From: Chrysophaeum taylorii
Taxonomy: Eukaryota > Sar > Pelagophyceae > Pelagomonadales > Pelagomonadaceae
DNA: 64,000 nucleotides
Direction of reading: 5' to 3'
NCBI GenBank assembly: GCA_029834535.1
Contig: JAQMWT010000177.1
Coordinates: forward strand, 1-64,000
Position numbers and translations under genes: made by a program
Shown: piece after piece, positions 41,320 to 50,304 of the stretch
Layout of the letters: each line of letters starts with the position of its first letter
Position numbering within the stretch: position 1 is the first letter of the stretch
Notes under the pieces: model-generated
Database searches by the model: none
The model's input: the letters and a program-made list of their open reading frames with translations, nothing else
Told to the model about the DNA's origin: nothing

Positions 41320-42131
41320 ATGGGAAGCACGTGGTCCTTCTCCGATGAGGATGATGATGGTCGGCAAAAAAAGCGTGGCGCGGAAGACGGTGACCGGGGG
41401 TCCCCCAAGGCCCGGCGGCTGCTCGACAACGTCGAAAATCGGCGCGACGAGCGGCGGCGGCAGCGCCTCGCGTCGCAAGCCGCGTTTGTCGCGCAGTGCG
41501 CGTGCGTTGTCCTTTCCGGACGGACGACGTTTTGAAATGACGTCGCAGGCAAAACATGACGATTGCCGTAGATTGTTCGTTCGAATCGTTCATGACCGAG
41601 CGGGAGCTGACGTCTCTCGGCCAGCAGCTCATGTACTGCTACGGAGCGAACAAACGGGCGTCTGCGCCGGCAACGTTCTGGATCGTCGGTCTCGAGGAAG
41701 GCGGAAAGCTCCACTCGCACCTCCGCAACCTCGCCGGCTTCGACCGGTGGCTTGGCGCGGACGTCGACTTCAGATCCCTCGACGCCATCGTCCCAGCCCT
41801 CGAGAACGTCGTCTATCTCACGGCCGATGCCGACGACGAGCTCGCCGAGATCGACTCGGACGCGGTCTACGTCCTTGGCGGCATCGTCGACCGCAATCGA
41901 CACAAGGGCATCACTGCGACCAAGGCCGAAACTTTGGGAATTCGAACGGCGCGTCTTCCGATCGGTCCCGGTCGACCCCTCCAGCTCCCCGGCCCCGCCT
42001 CCCACGTCCTCACCGTCAACCACGTCTTCGACATTCTCCTCAACGTCCAGGCCTCTGCCTCTTGGGCAACGGCGGCGGGATGCCTCCCGCAACGCAAGAC
42101 CAAACGCGACGACGAGCCTCCTCGAAGATGA
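41320..42131 (+). CDS. TRM10: tRNA (guanine-N1) methyltransferase, Trm10 family
   Basis: Exons 41320-41501 and 41549-42131 with a 47-nt GT-AG intron (phase 2), ~254 aa. The N-terminus is acidic, then Arg-rich (LLDNVENRRDERRRQRLASQ), as in other Trm10 proteins. The SPOUT methyltransferase core follows: IAVDCSFESFMTERELTSLG, then VVYLTADADDELAEIDSDAV, then YVLGGIVDRNRHKGITATKA. TARLPIG and LTVNHVFDILL close the SAM-binding knot. Trm10 methylates N1 of G9 (some members A9) in tRNA. The conserved Asp of GGIVDRN, proposed to act in catalysis, is present. The splice is supported because it joins QCAQNM to IAVDC in frame and removes an in-frame stop. Confidence 0.85.
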
Positions 42132-43319
42132 CGGTCCGCGATCGCTCGCTCGCTCGCTCGCTTATACCCCCCCGGTTTCCTTAAACGTCGTCGTTCCCTG
42201 TGAGGAGCAGCAGCGGAGTCCGGCGACGGCGGTAGCATGCGTTGATTAAGCCGTGGGGTGAAGAGCGAGGCGAGGTGAAAGCTGAAGCGGCGAAGCGCTT
42301 TCTTCATGGGCACTCTTATTTTTATCATCATCGGGGCTTTTGTCTTCAGTGGAAGGTCAGCAAAGGCCGACTACAGTATCGACGACGCTGTCAACAACAA
42401 CAACAACAAGGCGTGTGTCGATTCAAATTTTTGAAGCTGGGTGGCATGAAGAGTCCAGGCGAGGGGGTTGGTTTGGACTTAGATTTTGAACCTCATGGAT
42501 CATAGTCCACCTGCGCATACTCGTATCATCATTCAGACCAGCCTAGTCGGCGCAGTGGCGCGTCGGCCGTGCTCTAACTGCGCCTCCTTCTCATTTCTAG
42601 CGTGTACAGGGGGCCAATCACATGCCGTGTAGTTTTTGGTGTCAAGGGCCCCGGGGAGCCAAGCCATAGCTCGTCGAAATTCGAAGAGACCACTCGCTAC
42701 CTCGGGAAGAACGGGAGGGATATTGGGGCCATCTTTGGTCGCGTCGGCGGCCTCGCTGGTGTCAGGGGCTGTTCGCTATGCCCCTCTCAATAGAATATTT
42801 TTTGGCAACCGACCGCCTGTAACGAAGAACTAGGGGGAGAACGACGGCGAACCCTCGAAGGCGCATCGCGGTGCACGCCAAATTATTCTGGCTCCTCTGG
42901 CGTCAACGGTCTTTTCGAGCCTCAACGACCTCGCCAAGCAACTCGAACTCTTGGACGGACGAGGTCAAGTTGTGCGAGGATACGTGCTGTACGTGGGGCA
43001 GCTCCGTCTATGGCGCCGGGCATTGGTGCTTCTAAAGTGTTCAACATTGCGCGTGGTTTTGCTTTCTGCAGCGACTGAGCCCATCCGCTGGCACGTTGGT
43101 GAGTGATCCGCTCATTTTTGTTGGCACGCCCGCCCACCTTTCATCAGGCATCGCAAAGTAGGCGCGCCCCCCTGCAACCACGGAGACGCGAAGTTCCCAG
43201 GGCGGGATCGCGGACCTGATGTAATAAGTTTCCGAATATAGCCGACACGCGTTTATTCGCTGTGCCAACGAGCTGGCTGCCGCATATAATGGAAAAAGAA
43301 GGACGACGGAGAGCGGCCC
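42132..43319. other. Intergenic stretch, possible decayed element
   Basis: A (CTCG)n run at 42142-42162 lies just past the Trm10 stop. Frames at 42242-42505 and 42602-42833 have no recognisable similarity. A minus-strand segment near 43.05-43.15 kb reads TNVPADGLSR, which recalls the end of retroelement RNase H domains, but too little is present to call it. Confidence 0.4.
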
Positions 43320-44567
43320 TCAGAGACCAGCGCCTTCGGGGACGAGGGGGATAGGGCTTTGGGTAGCAGCTCGGGGCATTTGACTCGGGAAATGGGCGTC
43401 GATTGCGCCGAAGGTGTGGCCATGGAGAGTGTCTCCAGCAGCGTCGGCGTCGTCGGCGTCGTCACCAAAGGCGATAACTTGACCCGGAGGGGCTTTGGGG
43501 AGAGGGCATGCATCGTGAGTGTCCTGAATGTGTTTTGTGGATGGGTGGTCGGGGCCGAGATGGTCGATGTAGGTGGCGAGCGCGGCTTGGATGGCGTCTC
43601 TGGCTTTTTCGACATTGTTTGCGACGAGGTGAAGCAAACCTACAGTGTACTTCGCCTCGCCGGTGGCGATGTGGGTGTCGCCGAGGAGTTTAGCACGGGT
43701 CCTGAGGACGTGGTCCAGCATGTCGCCGGCCTGGGAGAGCTGCGACTCGGAGACGGAGTCTACGAGATTGGTATCGCGGCGCGCCGCGAGAAGAAATCTG
43801 TACCAGATGTCGACGACCTTGTCGTAGAATGCGAGGGCGTTCTCGATCTTATGCTGCGCGTAGAAAACCGAGGCGATGTGGTAGTATCCCACCGAAGTCT
43901 CGATGTGCTCGGGTCCCATTTCGAGCGACGAGAAGTAGATGTCGTGGCTGAGCTCGGCGAGGGCCTCGTCGAGCTTATTTTGCGAGAGGTGCAACTTGCC
44001 GATGTTGCGATGGAGCTGCGATTTCATGCTGTTCGAGCAATCAGGATTTTTTGAGACGGTCCAGGTCGCGCGGCCGAGAACCTCCGCCGCTTCTCTCGCG
44101 CGGCCCAAGCCGAGGTGAGCCTCGGCGAGCTGCATGAAGGGTCCTATCATTTCGATCGCGCCGTCGCCGTAGATCTCCCGCAAAAACGTCACGGCCTGGA
44201 GTGCCCCGGGAATAGCGAGGTCGTACTGTCGCTCGACGAGAAATTTTTCCGCCTCTTGCGAACACAAATCAACCAGTGCCTTTTTGCTCATTTCCATCGT
44301 GTACTCGCGTTTCGCCCTGTCTTCTTCCGTTCCCACGACGAGGCACGGCGTCCGGAGCGGCCCCAGCAGGGGCGCGATTTTGTGCATTATCCCGTACCAC
44401 GCCTGTTTGGCGCACTCTTTGCTCACGAAGTACAATGTTATGTGGGGCGTGATGCACTGCACTCTTGCGGGAAGTCCCGTCATCTCGCACCGGGGCACCT
44501 GGCCCTTTGGAAAGGCGAGCGTGTTGAGTGTTTGGACCCGATACGCCGGCACCTCTCCAAAAGACAT
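43320..44567 (-). CDS. ZMYND12: ZMYND12-like TPR protein (axonemal) with a degenerate MYND finger
   Basis: 415 aa. The start matches the ZMYND12 family (LNTLAFPKGQVPRCEMTGLP). The MYND finger that should follow has lost most zinc ligands: CEMTGLPARVQC and ECAKQAWYGIMHKIAPLL keep the spacing and the final H-x-x-I, but not the C-x2-C pairs. TPR-like helices follow at ~105-340 (EKFLVERQYDLAIPGALQAV; QLAEAHLGLGRAREAAEVLG; LHRNIGKLHLSQNKLDEALA). The motif WTVSKNPDCSNSMKSQLHRN closely parallels the animal protein, and VGYYHIASVFYAQHKIENAL continues the match. In animals and trypanosomes ZMYND12 works with TTC29 in the axoneme near dynein arms. The C-terminal ~75 residues are a low-complexity extension. 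Divergent from NOSIP, about 150 bp apart. Confidence 0.75.
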   Translation of the reverse strand: MSFGEVPAYRVQTLNTLAFPKGQVPRCEMTGLPARVQCITPHITLYFVSKECAKQAWYGIMHKIAPLLGPLRTPCLVVGTEEDRAKREYTMEMSKKALVDLCSQEAEKFLVERQYDLAIPGALQAVTFLREIYGDGAIEMIGPFMQLAEAHLGLGRAREAAEVLGRATWTVSKNPDCSNSMKSQLHRNIGKLHLSQNKLDEALAELSHDIYFSSLEMGPEHIETSVGYYHIASVFYAQHKIENALAFYDKVVDIWYRFLLAARRDTNLVDSVSESQLSQAGDMLDHVLRTRAKLLGDTHIATGEAKYTVGLLHLVANNVEKARDAIQAALATYIDHLGPDHPSTKHIQDTHDACPLPKAPPGQVIAFGDDADDADAAGDTLHGHTFGAIDAHFPSQMPRAATQSPIPLVPEGAGL

Positions 44568-44715
44568 AGCGTTGTTGTTGTTGTTGTTGTTTTTGTTTTT
44601 GTTATTGTTATTGTTATTGTGCCTTTTTGCTGCCGTTGTGACACCAGGATACTACTACTACTACAACCTTCCGTTGTACGAGGGCAAGTGTGTTGTATGT
44701 TTGCTTTGGCGCGAG

Positions 44716-45676
44716 ATGGTACGTCCCGTTCTCTCTCGATGTCTGAATTAGTTGGTGTGCGCAGCCGCAACGTCACAGCAAGAACAACGGGTCGAGCACG
44801 TACGGCGTGTTCTCGTACCACGAGCGTCGACAATGCGAGTTCATGAGCTCGAAGAAATCGCGCCTCGGAACGGACGCACAGCTGCCTTTTGGTTATTGCC
44901 ACCTCTCGCTCCAGCCGGCGGTGGACCCCGTCGTGACGCCGTCGGGCCACATCTACTCTCGCGAGTCGATCCTCGAGCACCTCGTGACCAAGGCGGCCGA
45001 TCTCAAGCGGCGAAGGGATGCGTGGGAGGCCGAGAAGGATAGTTTGGAACGCGAAGCGAGCGCGGCGCTCGCGCGTGCGGAGGCCGCCGCCCGCGACAAT
45101 TTTGACCGCGCGATCGCCAAGGTGTGCGAGGAGCCGCGGGCCAAGGCACCGCGCGTGACGTCGTCGACGACGGCCTTGGTGGTGGTCTCGAGCGAGGCGG
45201 CGACGGAGACGACGGCGCTCAAGACCGTCGACAAGCCGGACGCCAACTTCTGGTTACCGCAGCTCACGCCTTCGGCCTCCGGCAAGGTCCCGACGCCCGA
45301 GCCCCCAAGGCGCCCCCCGAGCCCAACGACAGGGGCGCCGCTCCGCGCGAAGGACCTCGTCCCGATCGACCTGCGCCGCGCCGACTCGGCCAAGGCTACG
45401 GGCGGCGGCGGCGCCGACGTCCGGTTCTTGTGTCACGTGTCGAACGACGAAATAACGACCCAGCCCGTGGTCTTCATCCGGTCCACGGGGTGCGTCATGA
45501 TCGAAGCCACCGCGAAGAGCATCGGCGTCCTCGACTCCAAGATCTGCCCCGTGACGAGCCGCAAATTCAAGGACAAAGACCTCGTCCGCCTCGTCACGGG
45601 CACCTCGGCCTATGCCGCGAGCGGTGGGGACGCCCTCGTCGTCAAGAAATACCGCCCCGGAGGTGGGGGCGCTTAG
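44716..45676 (+). CDS. NOSIP: NOSIP-like U-box E3 ubiquitin ligase
   Basis: Exon 1 codes only the ATG (44716-44718). A 46-nt GT-AG intron (44719-44764) follows, then exon 2 at 44765-45676, ~304 aa. Spliced start: MPQRHSKNNGSSTYGVFSYH, matching the M-T-R-H-x-K-N-x-T-x-G-x-V-x-T-Y-H-E start of NOSIP. The split U-box begins LGTDAQLPFGYCHLSLQPAV and continues DPVVTPSGHIYSRESILEHL. A coiled coil (~75-115), FWLPQLTPSA and TGAPLRAKDLVPIDL follow. The second half of the RING-like fold is CHVSNDEITTQPVVFIRSTG to DSKICPVTSRKFKDKDLVRL. NOSIP is an E3 ligase also found with spliceosomes, so a nuclear role is likely. The initiator exon is inferred from homology and splice signals; without it translation would start at a Met 26 residues in. 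Confidence 0.85.
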
Positions 45677-45843
45677 GCGATGTGAGTACGGCGAGGAGGG
45701 GGGTTATTTATTATATTACTACCCTTGAGGTCAGTCAACTCAAGACTCGAACTTGAGGGGGGGGGTAATAAGGAAGGCCCCCCGGCCGCTAAGGGAAGCG
45801 ACTGGTGAGGAAGGGTGTCGTCCTCCTCACGACCGGATGCATT

Positions 45844-46617
45844 ATGTCTGCCGACGAACTGCTTAGGACGCCGCTGATGTCCGCGGCCACGCACGACCCG
45901 TTCTACGTTGTGAAGGATGAACTCGCGGGCAAGCTGCAGGAAGTGGAAAGACAGCGGGGACTATTCAGCAAGTTGTTGTGGGAGGTCAACACGGCCTCGA
46001 GTTCGGACTTTAAGGAGGTGAAGCGGTCGTTGAATCGCGAAGTGAGGGGGGCCGATGGCCAACTGAAAGACCTCGAGCTGACGATCGACTACGTCGACCG
46101 CGACCGGGGGTCGTTTCCCCACATCGACGATCGCGAACTCGAGGAAAGGCGTAAGTTTGTGAGCGGGGCGCGCGCCGCGATCACCTCGGCGCGCGAGACG
46201 ATATCGGGCGAAAAAACGCGACAAAAGCTCGACGCCGACGAGGCGGCCCACTTGTCGGCGACGCGCGGAGCCTACGGCGCGAAGACAGACATCGAAATGG
46301 CAAACACGAATTATATCCACTCGTCCCACGCCCAAACCAGGGCTGTGCTGCAGGAGCAAGATGAGAACCTCGAGCAGCTCGACGGCGCAGTCGACCGCGT
46401 CCACCGTATGGCGGAGGAAATACACAGCGAGCTCAAGACCCAGTCAGACCTCATCGACAACCTCGAGGGCGAGTTGGATGAGACCTCCGAGAAAATGAAC
46501 TTTGTCATGAGCAAGCTCTCCAAGCTGCTTAAAACTAAAGACACCTGCCAGCTCCTGACGATCGTTGTGTTGACTGTCGTCCTCATCATTATGCTCCTCC
46601 TCATCATCTTCGGCTAA
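45844..46617 (+). CDS. Syntaxin-6-type Qc-SNARE
   Basis: 257 aa from MSADELLRTPLMSAATHDPF; a Met 13 codons upstream is less likely. DPFYVVKDELAGKLQEVERQ is the hallmark start of the syntaxin 6/10/61 N-terminal three-helix domain, with further helices around NREVRGADGQLKDLELTIDY and RELEERRKFVSGARAAITSA. The SNARE helix runs ~170-232 (LQEQDENLEQLDGAVDRVHR, then IHSELKTQSDLIDNLEGELD). The protein ends in a single C-terminal membrane anchor (LLTIVVLTVVLIIMLLLIIF). It should act in fusion at the trans-Golgi and endosomes. It lies 168 bp downstream of NOSIP on the same strand, but nothing suggests co-transcription. Confidence 0.85.
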   Translation: MSADELLRTPLMSAATHDPFYVVKDELAGKLQEVERQRGLFSKLLWEVNTASSSDFKEVKRSLNREVRGADGQLKDLELTIDYVDRDRGSFPHIDDRELEERRKFVSGARAAITSARETISGEKTRQKLDADEAAHLSATRGAYGAKTDIEMANTNYIHSSHAQTRAVLQEQDENLEQLDGAVDRVHRMAEEIHSELKTQSDLIDNLEGELDETSEKMNFVMSKLSKLLKTKDTCQLLTIVVLTVVLIIMLLLIIFG

Positions 46618-47211
46618 CTCGTTGGTGCAGCTGGTTTTGACCAGGAGGACATCTCTTCTCCTTTCCCCCCATCGGGCGACAACAAACCTCCGCCGTTCCG
46701 TTCGGCGCGCCCACCACCACGGTTTCTTCTCTTCTGCCACTCTCGTACGACAATCCTAACCCTAGCCTTGTTGTTTGCTCTGGCTAATCTCGTTTTTTTT
46801 TTCGGGGCTTCTTCAATATGTCGAGGGTGGTGCCGCCACCGTCCGTCCGTCCACCACCGGCACTACGCGCACGCACACTTTAGCGATCGCCAGAACGCTT
46901 ACAGGAGCGCCAACGGCCCTTCACGCACGTTCCCTAAGCGTCGCTTTCCTGGTGGCACACTGACGGCGAGGTTCGCGCGCCCCGCCGTCGAACGGCCCTC
47001 CTCTGACGGCTAGGCTCGCGCTCTGCCGTCCTCTGCAAGCGGCCTGCGTCTCCGTCTTCTTGTCCTCGCTCCGAGCTGCTGCCATGCCCCCCTATTACAA
47101 AATACAAAATTAAACCCTTTTTTACTCCCCTTACTTCTTAACCCCTTTTTTTAAAGTAATAAAAGGCCCGAACTCCGAACTTTTGCAACGCGACCAAATC
47201 GTTGTCGTCGC
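46618..47211. other. Intergenic with a dispersed repeat (46800-47050)
   Basis: After the syntaxin 3' flank, 46811-47050 resembles 58910-59100 in the same orientation. Shared blocks include aatatgtcgagggtggtgc / agtatgtcgaaggcggtgc, gaacgcttacaggagcgccaacggcc / gacgcttaccgcaacgccaacggcc, and aggctcgcgct. In one frame both read (D/E)R(Q/K)(N/D)AYR(S/N)ANGP. This looks like a short dispersed element of unknown type. Confidence 0.5.
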
Positions 47212-47598
47212 ATGGCGCAGTGGAGCCCGGGCTGGAACTACGGCGAGCAGCAGCAGCAGCAGCAGCAGCAGTGGAGCCCGGGCTGGAACTACGGCGAGCA
47301 GCAGCAGCAGCAGCAGCAGCTGTGGAGCCCCCCGGGGGTTGGTTGGTCGAGATACAAGCGGCCCTACTACGTCCTCGAGGCCCCGAGTGCGGAGGAGGTC
47401 GCCCATCAAAAGTACGTTCGGCGCGAGTACGCCCGCGCGACGGGGCAGCGGCGCAACAAGTGTTCGCGCGCAAAGACGTACAAGTGGATCATGCGGTGCC
47501 GTCGGATGCGGTTCTTGAGCATGTGCGTCTGGCGCTGGCGATTTTTGCGCCGCCGCCGTCGCAAGATGCGCCTCGCGCCCAAGCGCGACAAAGTGTAG
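47212..47598 (+). CDS. Small basic protein with two SPGWNYGEQ(Q)n repeats
   Basis: 128 aa. Residues 4-36 are two tandem WSPGWNYGEQQQQQQQ repeats built on CAG tracts, followed by WSPPGVGW. The remainder is basic: KRPYYVLEAPSAEEVAHQKY, then REYARATGQRRNKCSRAKTY, ending in an Arg-rich helix (WRWRFLRRRRRKMRLAPKRD). The nucleotide repeat is ~60 bp with near-perfect copies, so it is recent or constrained. The basic end could bind nucleic acid or be a nuclear signal. I do not recognise a family; the reading direction is supported only by the clean start and the repeat frame. Confidence 0.4.
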   Translation: MAQWSPGWNYGEQQQQQQQQWSPGWNYGEQQQQQQQLWSPPGVGWSRYKRPYYVLEAPSAEEVAHQKYVRREYARATGQRRNKCSRAKTYKWIMRCRRMRFLSMCVWRWRFLRRRRRKMRLAPKRDKV

Positions 47599-47706
47599 GC
47601 AGCGCCGCCAAATACGTGAGCAAGTAAGTCAAGAGGGGGCTCTATATTATTTCTCAAAAATAAAGAGAAAAAGGAAAAACAAGGCGCAGCAGCAGCGTGT
47701 GTGACT

Positions 47707-49596
47707 TCACATGAGCACACAGGAGCGAAATGATGAGGCGGCGGTGGGCTGGGGTGTCGCGGAGCGGGGCCACCAGCCCCAGGGCGGGGAGGAGGAAAGA
47801 GAGGAGGGTGAGGGCTGGGCCGTTCCGAAGCGGCGAAAGAAAAAGTTGGGCGCGAGGATACTCTGGTGTCTCGGGACGGGCTGGAGCTTGCGGTTGAAGT
47901 GGTCGGCAAAGGCCTCGGCCGAGTTAAAGGCGGTGACGTTGGGGTCGATGTCGTTGAAGGAGAGGTCGAGGCGGGCGAGGGTGGTGTTAGAGGCTGCGCA
48001 GAGGGCGTGCGCGAGTTCCCTGGCGCCGAGGTCGCCGATGCGGTTGTGCGTGAGGGTGAGGGTGGTGAGGGGGCAGTTCGGGGCGCGGAGGAGCGCGGCG
48101 ACGGCGAAGGCGGTCGCGTCCGACAAGGAGCAGGAGCTGAGGTCGAGGGCGGTGAGTCGCGAGGAGACGATCGCGGAAGCGAGCTTGACGGCGCCCGAAT
48201 CGCCGACGAGGGGGCCTCTGCGGAGGCTGAGGCTGGTGAGGGAACGGTTTTGGCTGAGGACTTGGGCGAACTTTGCAACGGCGGAGTCGCCCTCGAGGCG
48301 ATTTGAGTCCAAGTCGAGCGCGCGGAGCGTCGTATTTCGCTCGGACGCGAGGACGTCGGCGAGGGACGCGGCCGCGGCGTCCGAGACGTCGCAGTTGTCC
48401 AAGGAGAGATCCCGGAGCGTCGAGTTCGAGGCGAGGGCGTCGGAGAGCGCGAAGACGACCTCGTCGTCGATAGACAAGTCGGGCGAGTGGACGTCGGTGT
48501 CGAGGTCGCGCGGGACGGTCCAGATGACGAGCTTGCGGAGGCTCGTGTTGCGCGAGACGGAACGCGCGAGGCGCGCGACGGTGGGTCCGACGCAGAAAAA
48601 ACCAACCTTGAGCTCGCGGAGGCTCGTGAGCGAGGGCAGCGCGTCGGCAAAGTAGTCGACGAGGCGCGACGCGGGGAGCCCGCAGTCGGCGATGTGAAGG
48701 GTCGCGAGGCGCGAGCGGCCGGCCGTGAGCGTCGCGCAGAGCCGCGCGAGCGCGGCCGAGGCGCCCTCGCCGCCGGCGAACCCGAGGGTAAGCGACCGGA
48801 GGGCCTCGTTCGTCTCGAGGGCCGCGCACATGGCCGCGAAGCCCGCGTGGCTCAGCGGATCGTCGTAGAGCGTCAGCTTGCGGATGACGCGATTGGTTCC
48901 GATCAAAGCGGCGAGGACGCCCGCGTCGTCGACGACGTCGTCGTTCTCGGCGCGCGCCCCGATCTCGACCTCTTCGAGCCGCGGGTGCGTTCGAATCGCC
49001 GCCGCGAATCTCGCGAGCGTCGACGGGTTAAAAGTGCACGCGAGCTCGAGGCGCTCGAGCGACCTGTTTTTCTCGACGATCTCGCTCAACTGCGTCACGA
49101 AGCCGCCCGAGCCCGAGCCGGCCAGCCCAAAATCCTCGGCGTCCCAAAACTCGCGCAGCCGCAGCTCCTCGAGGCCTCCGCGTCGCGCTGCCAGCACCTC
49201 GCTCAGCACGAGCAGCGCGCCCTTGGCGCCGCGCAGCGACGAATCGCGCCGTCTCGGCCCGCGCCGCTCGAGTCGTCGAGAGTCGACGACCGCCTGCGCG
49301 AACCTGACGACCGCGACCTCGAAGCCCTCCTCGCCGCGCTTCGCCCGTGCGTCCAGCCGTTCGAGCGAACGCAGCAACATCTCGTATCCGTAGAACGGAC
49401 TGTAGGACGACGGCCGCGCCTCTCTGCAGTAAATCCGGTAGAACGCCTCGGCCGTCACGTCCACCTTGCTAATGCCGTCGCTCGACGCCAACGCCTCGAA
49501 CACGCGCCGCCACACGCTCACGTGCCATCCGTCTCGAGGCACCCACCCGTTGCACACCACGTTCCACGCCCCCACGAACTCGGCCGTCTCGGCCAT
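47707..49596 (-). CDS. RNI-like leucine-rich-repeat protein
   Basis: About 629 aa from MAETAEFVGAWNVVCNGWVP. The frame opens upstream to 49854, but that part has no protein character. After a helical N-terminal domain (~1-130) come about 14 leucine-rich repeats of 28-29 residues of the ribonuclease-inhibitor type, for example NTTLRALDLDSNRLEGDSAV, SRLTALDLSSCSLSDATAFA and TTLARLDLSFNDIDPNVTAF. The pattern L-x-x-L-x-L-x-x-N/C-x-I/L-x-x-x-G/A alternates with an Ala-rich helix. It ends in a Ser/Pro/Trp-rich tail. Such proteins are binding scaffolds; NLR proteins share the repeat type, but no NACHT or kinase domain is present. The RAMP4 gene starts 380 bp beyond its start on the other strand. Confidence 0.7.
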   Translation of the reverse strand: MAETAEFVGAWNVVCNGWVPRDGWHVSVWRRVFEALASSDGISKVDVTAEAFYRIYCREARPSSYSPFYGYEMLLRSLERLDARAKRGEEGFEVAVVRFAQAVVDSRRLERRGPRRRDSSLRGAKGALLVLSEVLAARRGGLEELRLREFWDAEDFGLAGSGSGGFVTQLSEIVEKNRSLERLELACTFNPSTLARFAAAIRTHPRLEEVEIGARAENDDVVDDAGVLAALIGTNRVIRKLTLYDDPLSHAGFAAMCAALETNEALRSLTLGFAGGEGASAALARLCATLTAGRSRLATLHIADCGLPASRLVDYFADALPSLTSLRELKVGFFCVGPTVARLARSVSRNTSLRKLVIWTVPRDLDTDVHSPDLSIDDEVVFALSDALASNSTLRDLSLDNCDVSDAAAASLADVLASERNTTLRALDLDSNRLEGDSAVAKFAQVLSQNRSLTSLSLRRGPLVGDSGAVKLASAIVSSRLTALDLSSCSLSDATAFAVAALLRAPNCPLTTLTLTHNRIGDLGARELAHALCAASNTTLARLDLSFNDIDPNVTAFNSAEAFADHFNRKLQPVPRHQSILAPNFFFRRFGTAQPSPSSLSSSPPWGWWPRSATPQPTAASSFRSCVLM

Positions 49597-49976
49597 TGAT
49601 AATGATGATGTGATCAAAAACAACAACAAAACGCCGCCGCCGCCCGGCCGGCCGGCCGCCGCAGCGCTAAGTATGAATGGGCCGACCAACACTCTTCGCT
49701 GGCTGGCTGGCGGGAGCCCGGCCTGCTGCTGCGACCAAACGACGGCGCGCACGGGTCGGTCTTCCTGACGGCTTGACCACCACCAGACCAGACCAGACCA
49801 GACCAGAGCTCCTCGTTCAAGCTCTCGGGGGTCTATTATTAGGTGTTGTTGCACCGGACCGTAAGAAAAGAAAAGCGGGGAGATCTCGTTCTCAACGGAC
49901 TACTGACGGGAAGAGAACGCGAGTAGAACTTCGCCGACGTGACCCCCAAAACTGCCAACAATCTACAACAAGCACG

Positions 49977-50281
49977 ATGCCGGCCCCGCGCGCCCAACGT
50001 GAGAACCCTCCGCCGCCGCCCTTGGTCGTCGCGAGCCCTCTCGCGCGCGCGCAGGTCTGAGGAGCGACAAGTACGCCTCCAACATCAACAAGCGCGGCAA
50101 CGTCTCGACGGGCAAGGCTGAGGTGAGTTCGCGACGACGACGATGGGAAACCCAACCTACGCAGAAGCGCTCGACGGCACGAGCGGTGGGCCCCTTCGTT
50201 GTCGGATTCTTCCTGTTCGTCGTCGTCGGCTCGGCCATACTCCAAATCCTGCAGACGGCCGCCATGGGCTCGAGAACATAG
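49977..50281 (+). CDS. SERP1: RAMP4/SERP1, ER translocon-associated protein (three exons)
   Basis: 68 aa from three exons: 49977-49998, 50055-50122 and 50165-50281, with GT-AG introns of 56 and 42 nt. Spliced protein: MPAPRAQRLRSDKYASNINK, then RGNVSTGKAEKRSTARAVGP, then FVVGFFLFVVVGSAILQILQ and TAAMGSRT. This follows human RAMP4 residue by residue (K-x-x-x-x-I-x-x-R-G-N-V, then G-P-W/F-hydrophobic-F-x-F-V-V-x-G-S-A-I-x-Q-I/L-x-Q). The single C-terminal helix anchors it in the ER membrane at the Sec61 translocon, where it helps stabilise nascent membrane proteins. It is too short and too split to appear as one open frame. Its stop lies 23 bp from the stop of the convergent meckelin gene. Confidence 0.9.
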
Positions 50282-50304
50282 ATATCCTCCTTGCTCCTAC
50301 GACA

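Noticed and set aside
40518-42092. 524-aa minus-strand frame crossing Trm10 and the coiled-coil gene
   Set aside because: It overlaps Trm10 motifs on the other strand and the coiled-coil gene in another frame, and has no similarity of its own.
43041-43268. NVPADGLSR motif recalling a retroelement RNase H end
   Set aside because: A single short motif without neighbouring polymerase or RNase H features is not enough for a call.
47406-48650. 414-aa Ser/Thr/Pro-rich minus-strand frame
   Set aside because: Shadow of the leucine-rich-repeat gene in a shifted frame; low complexity throughout.
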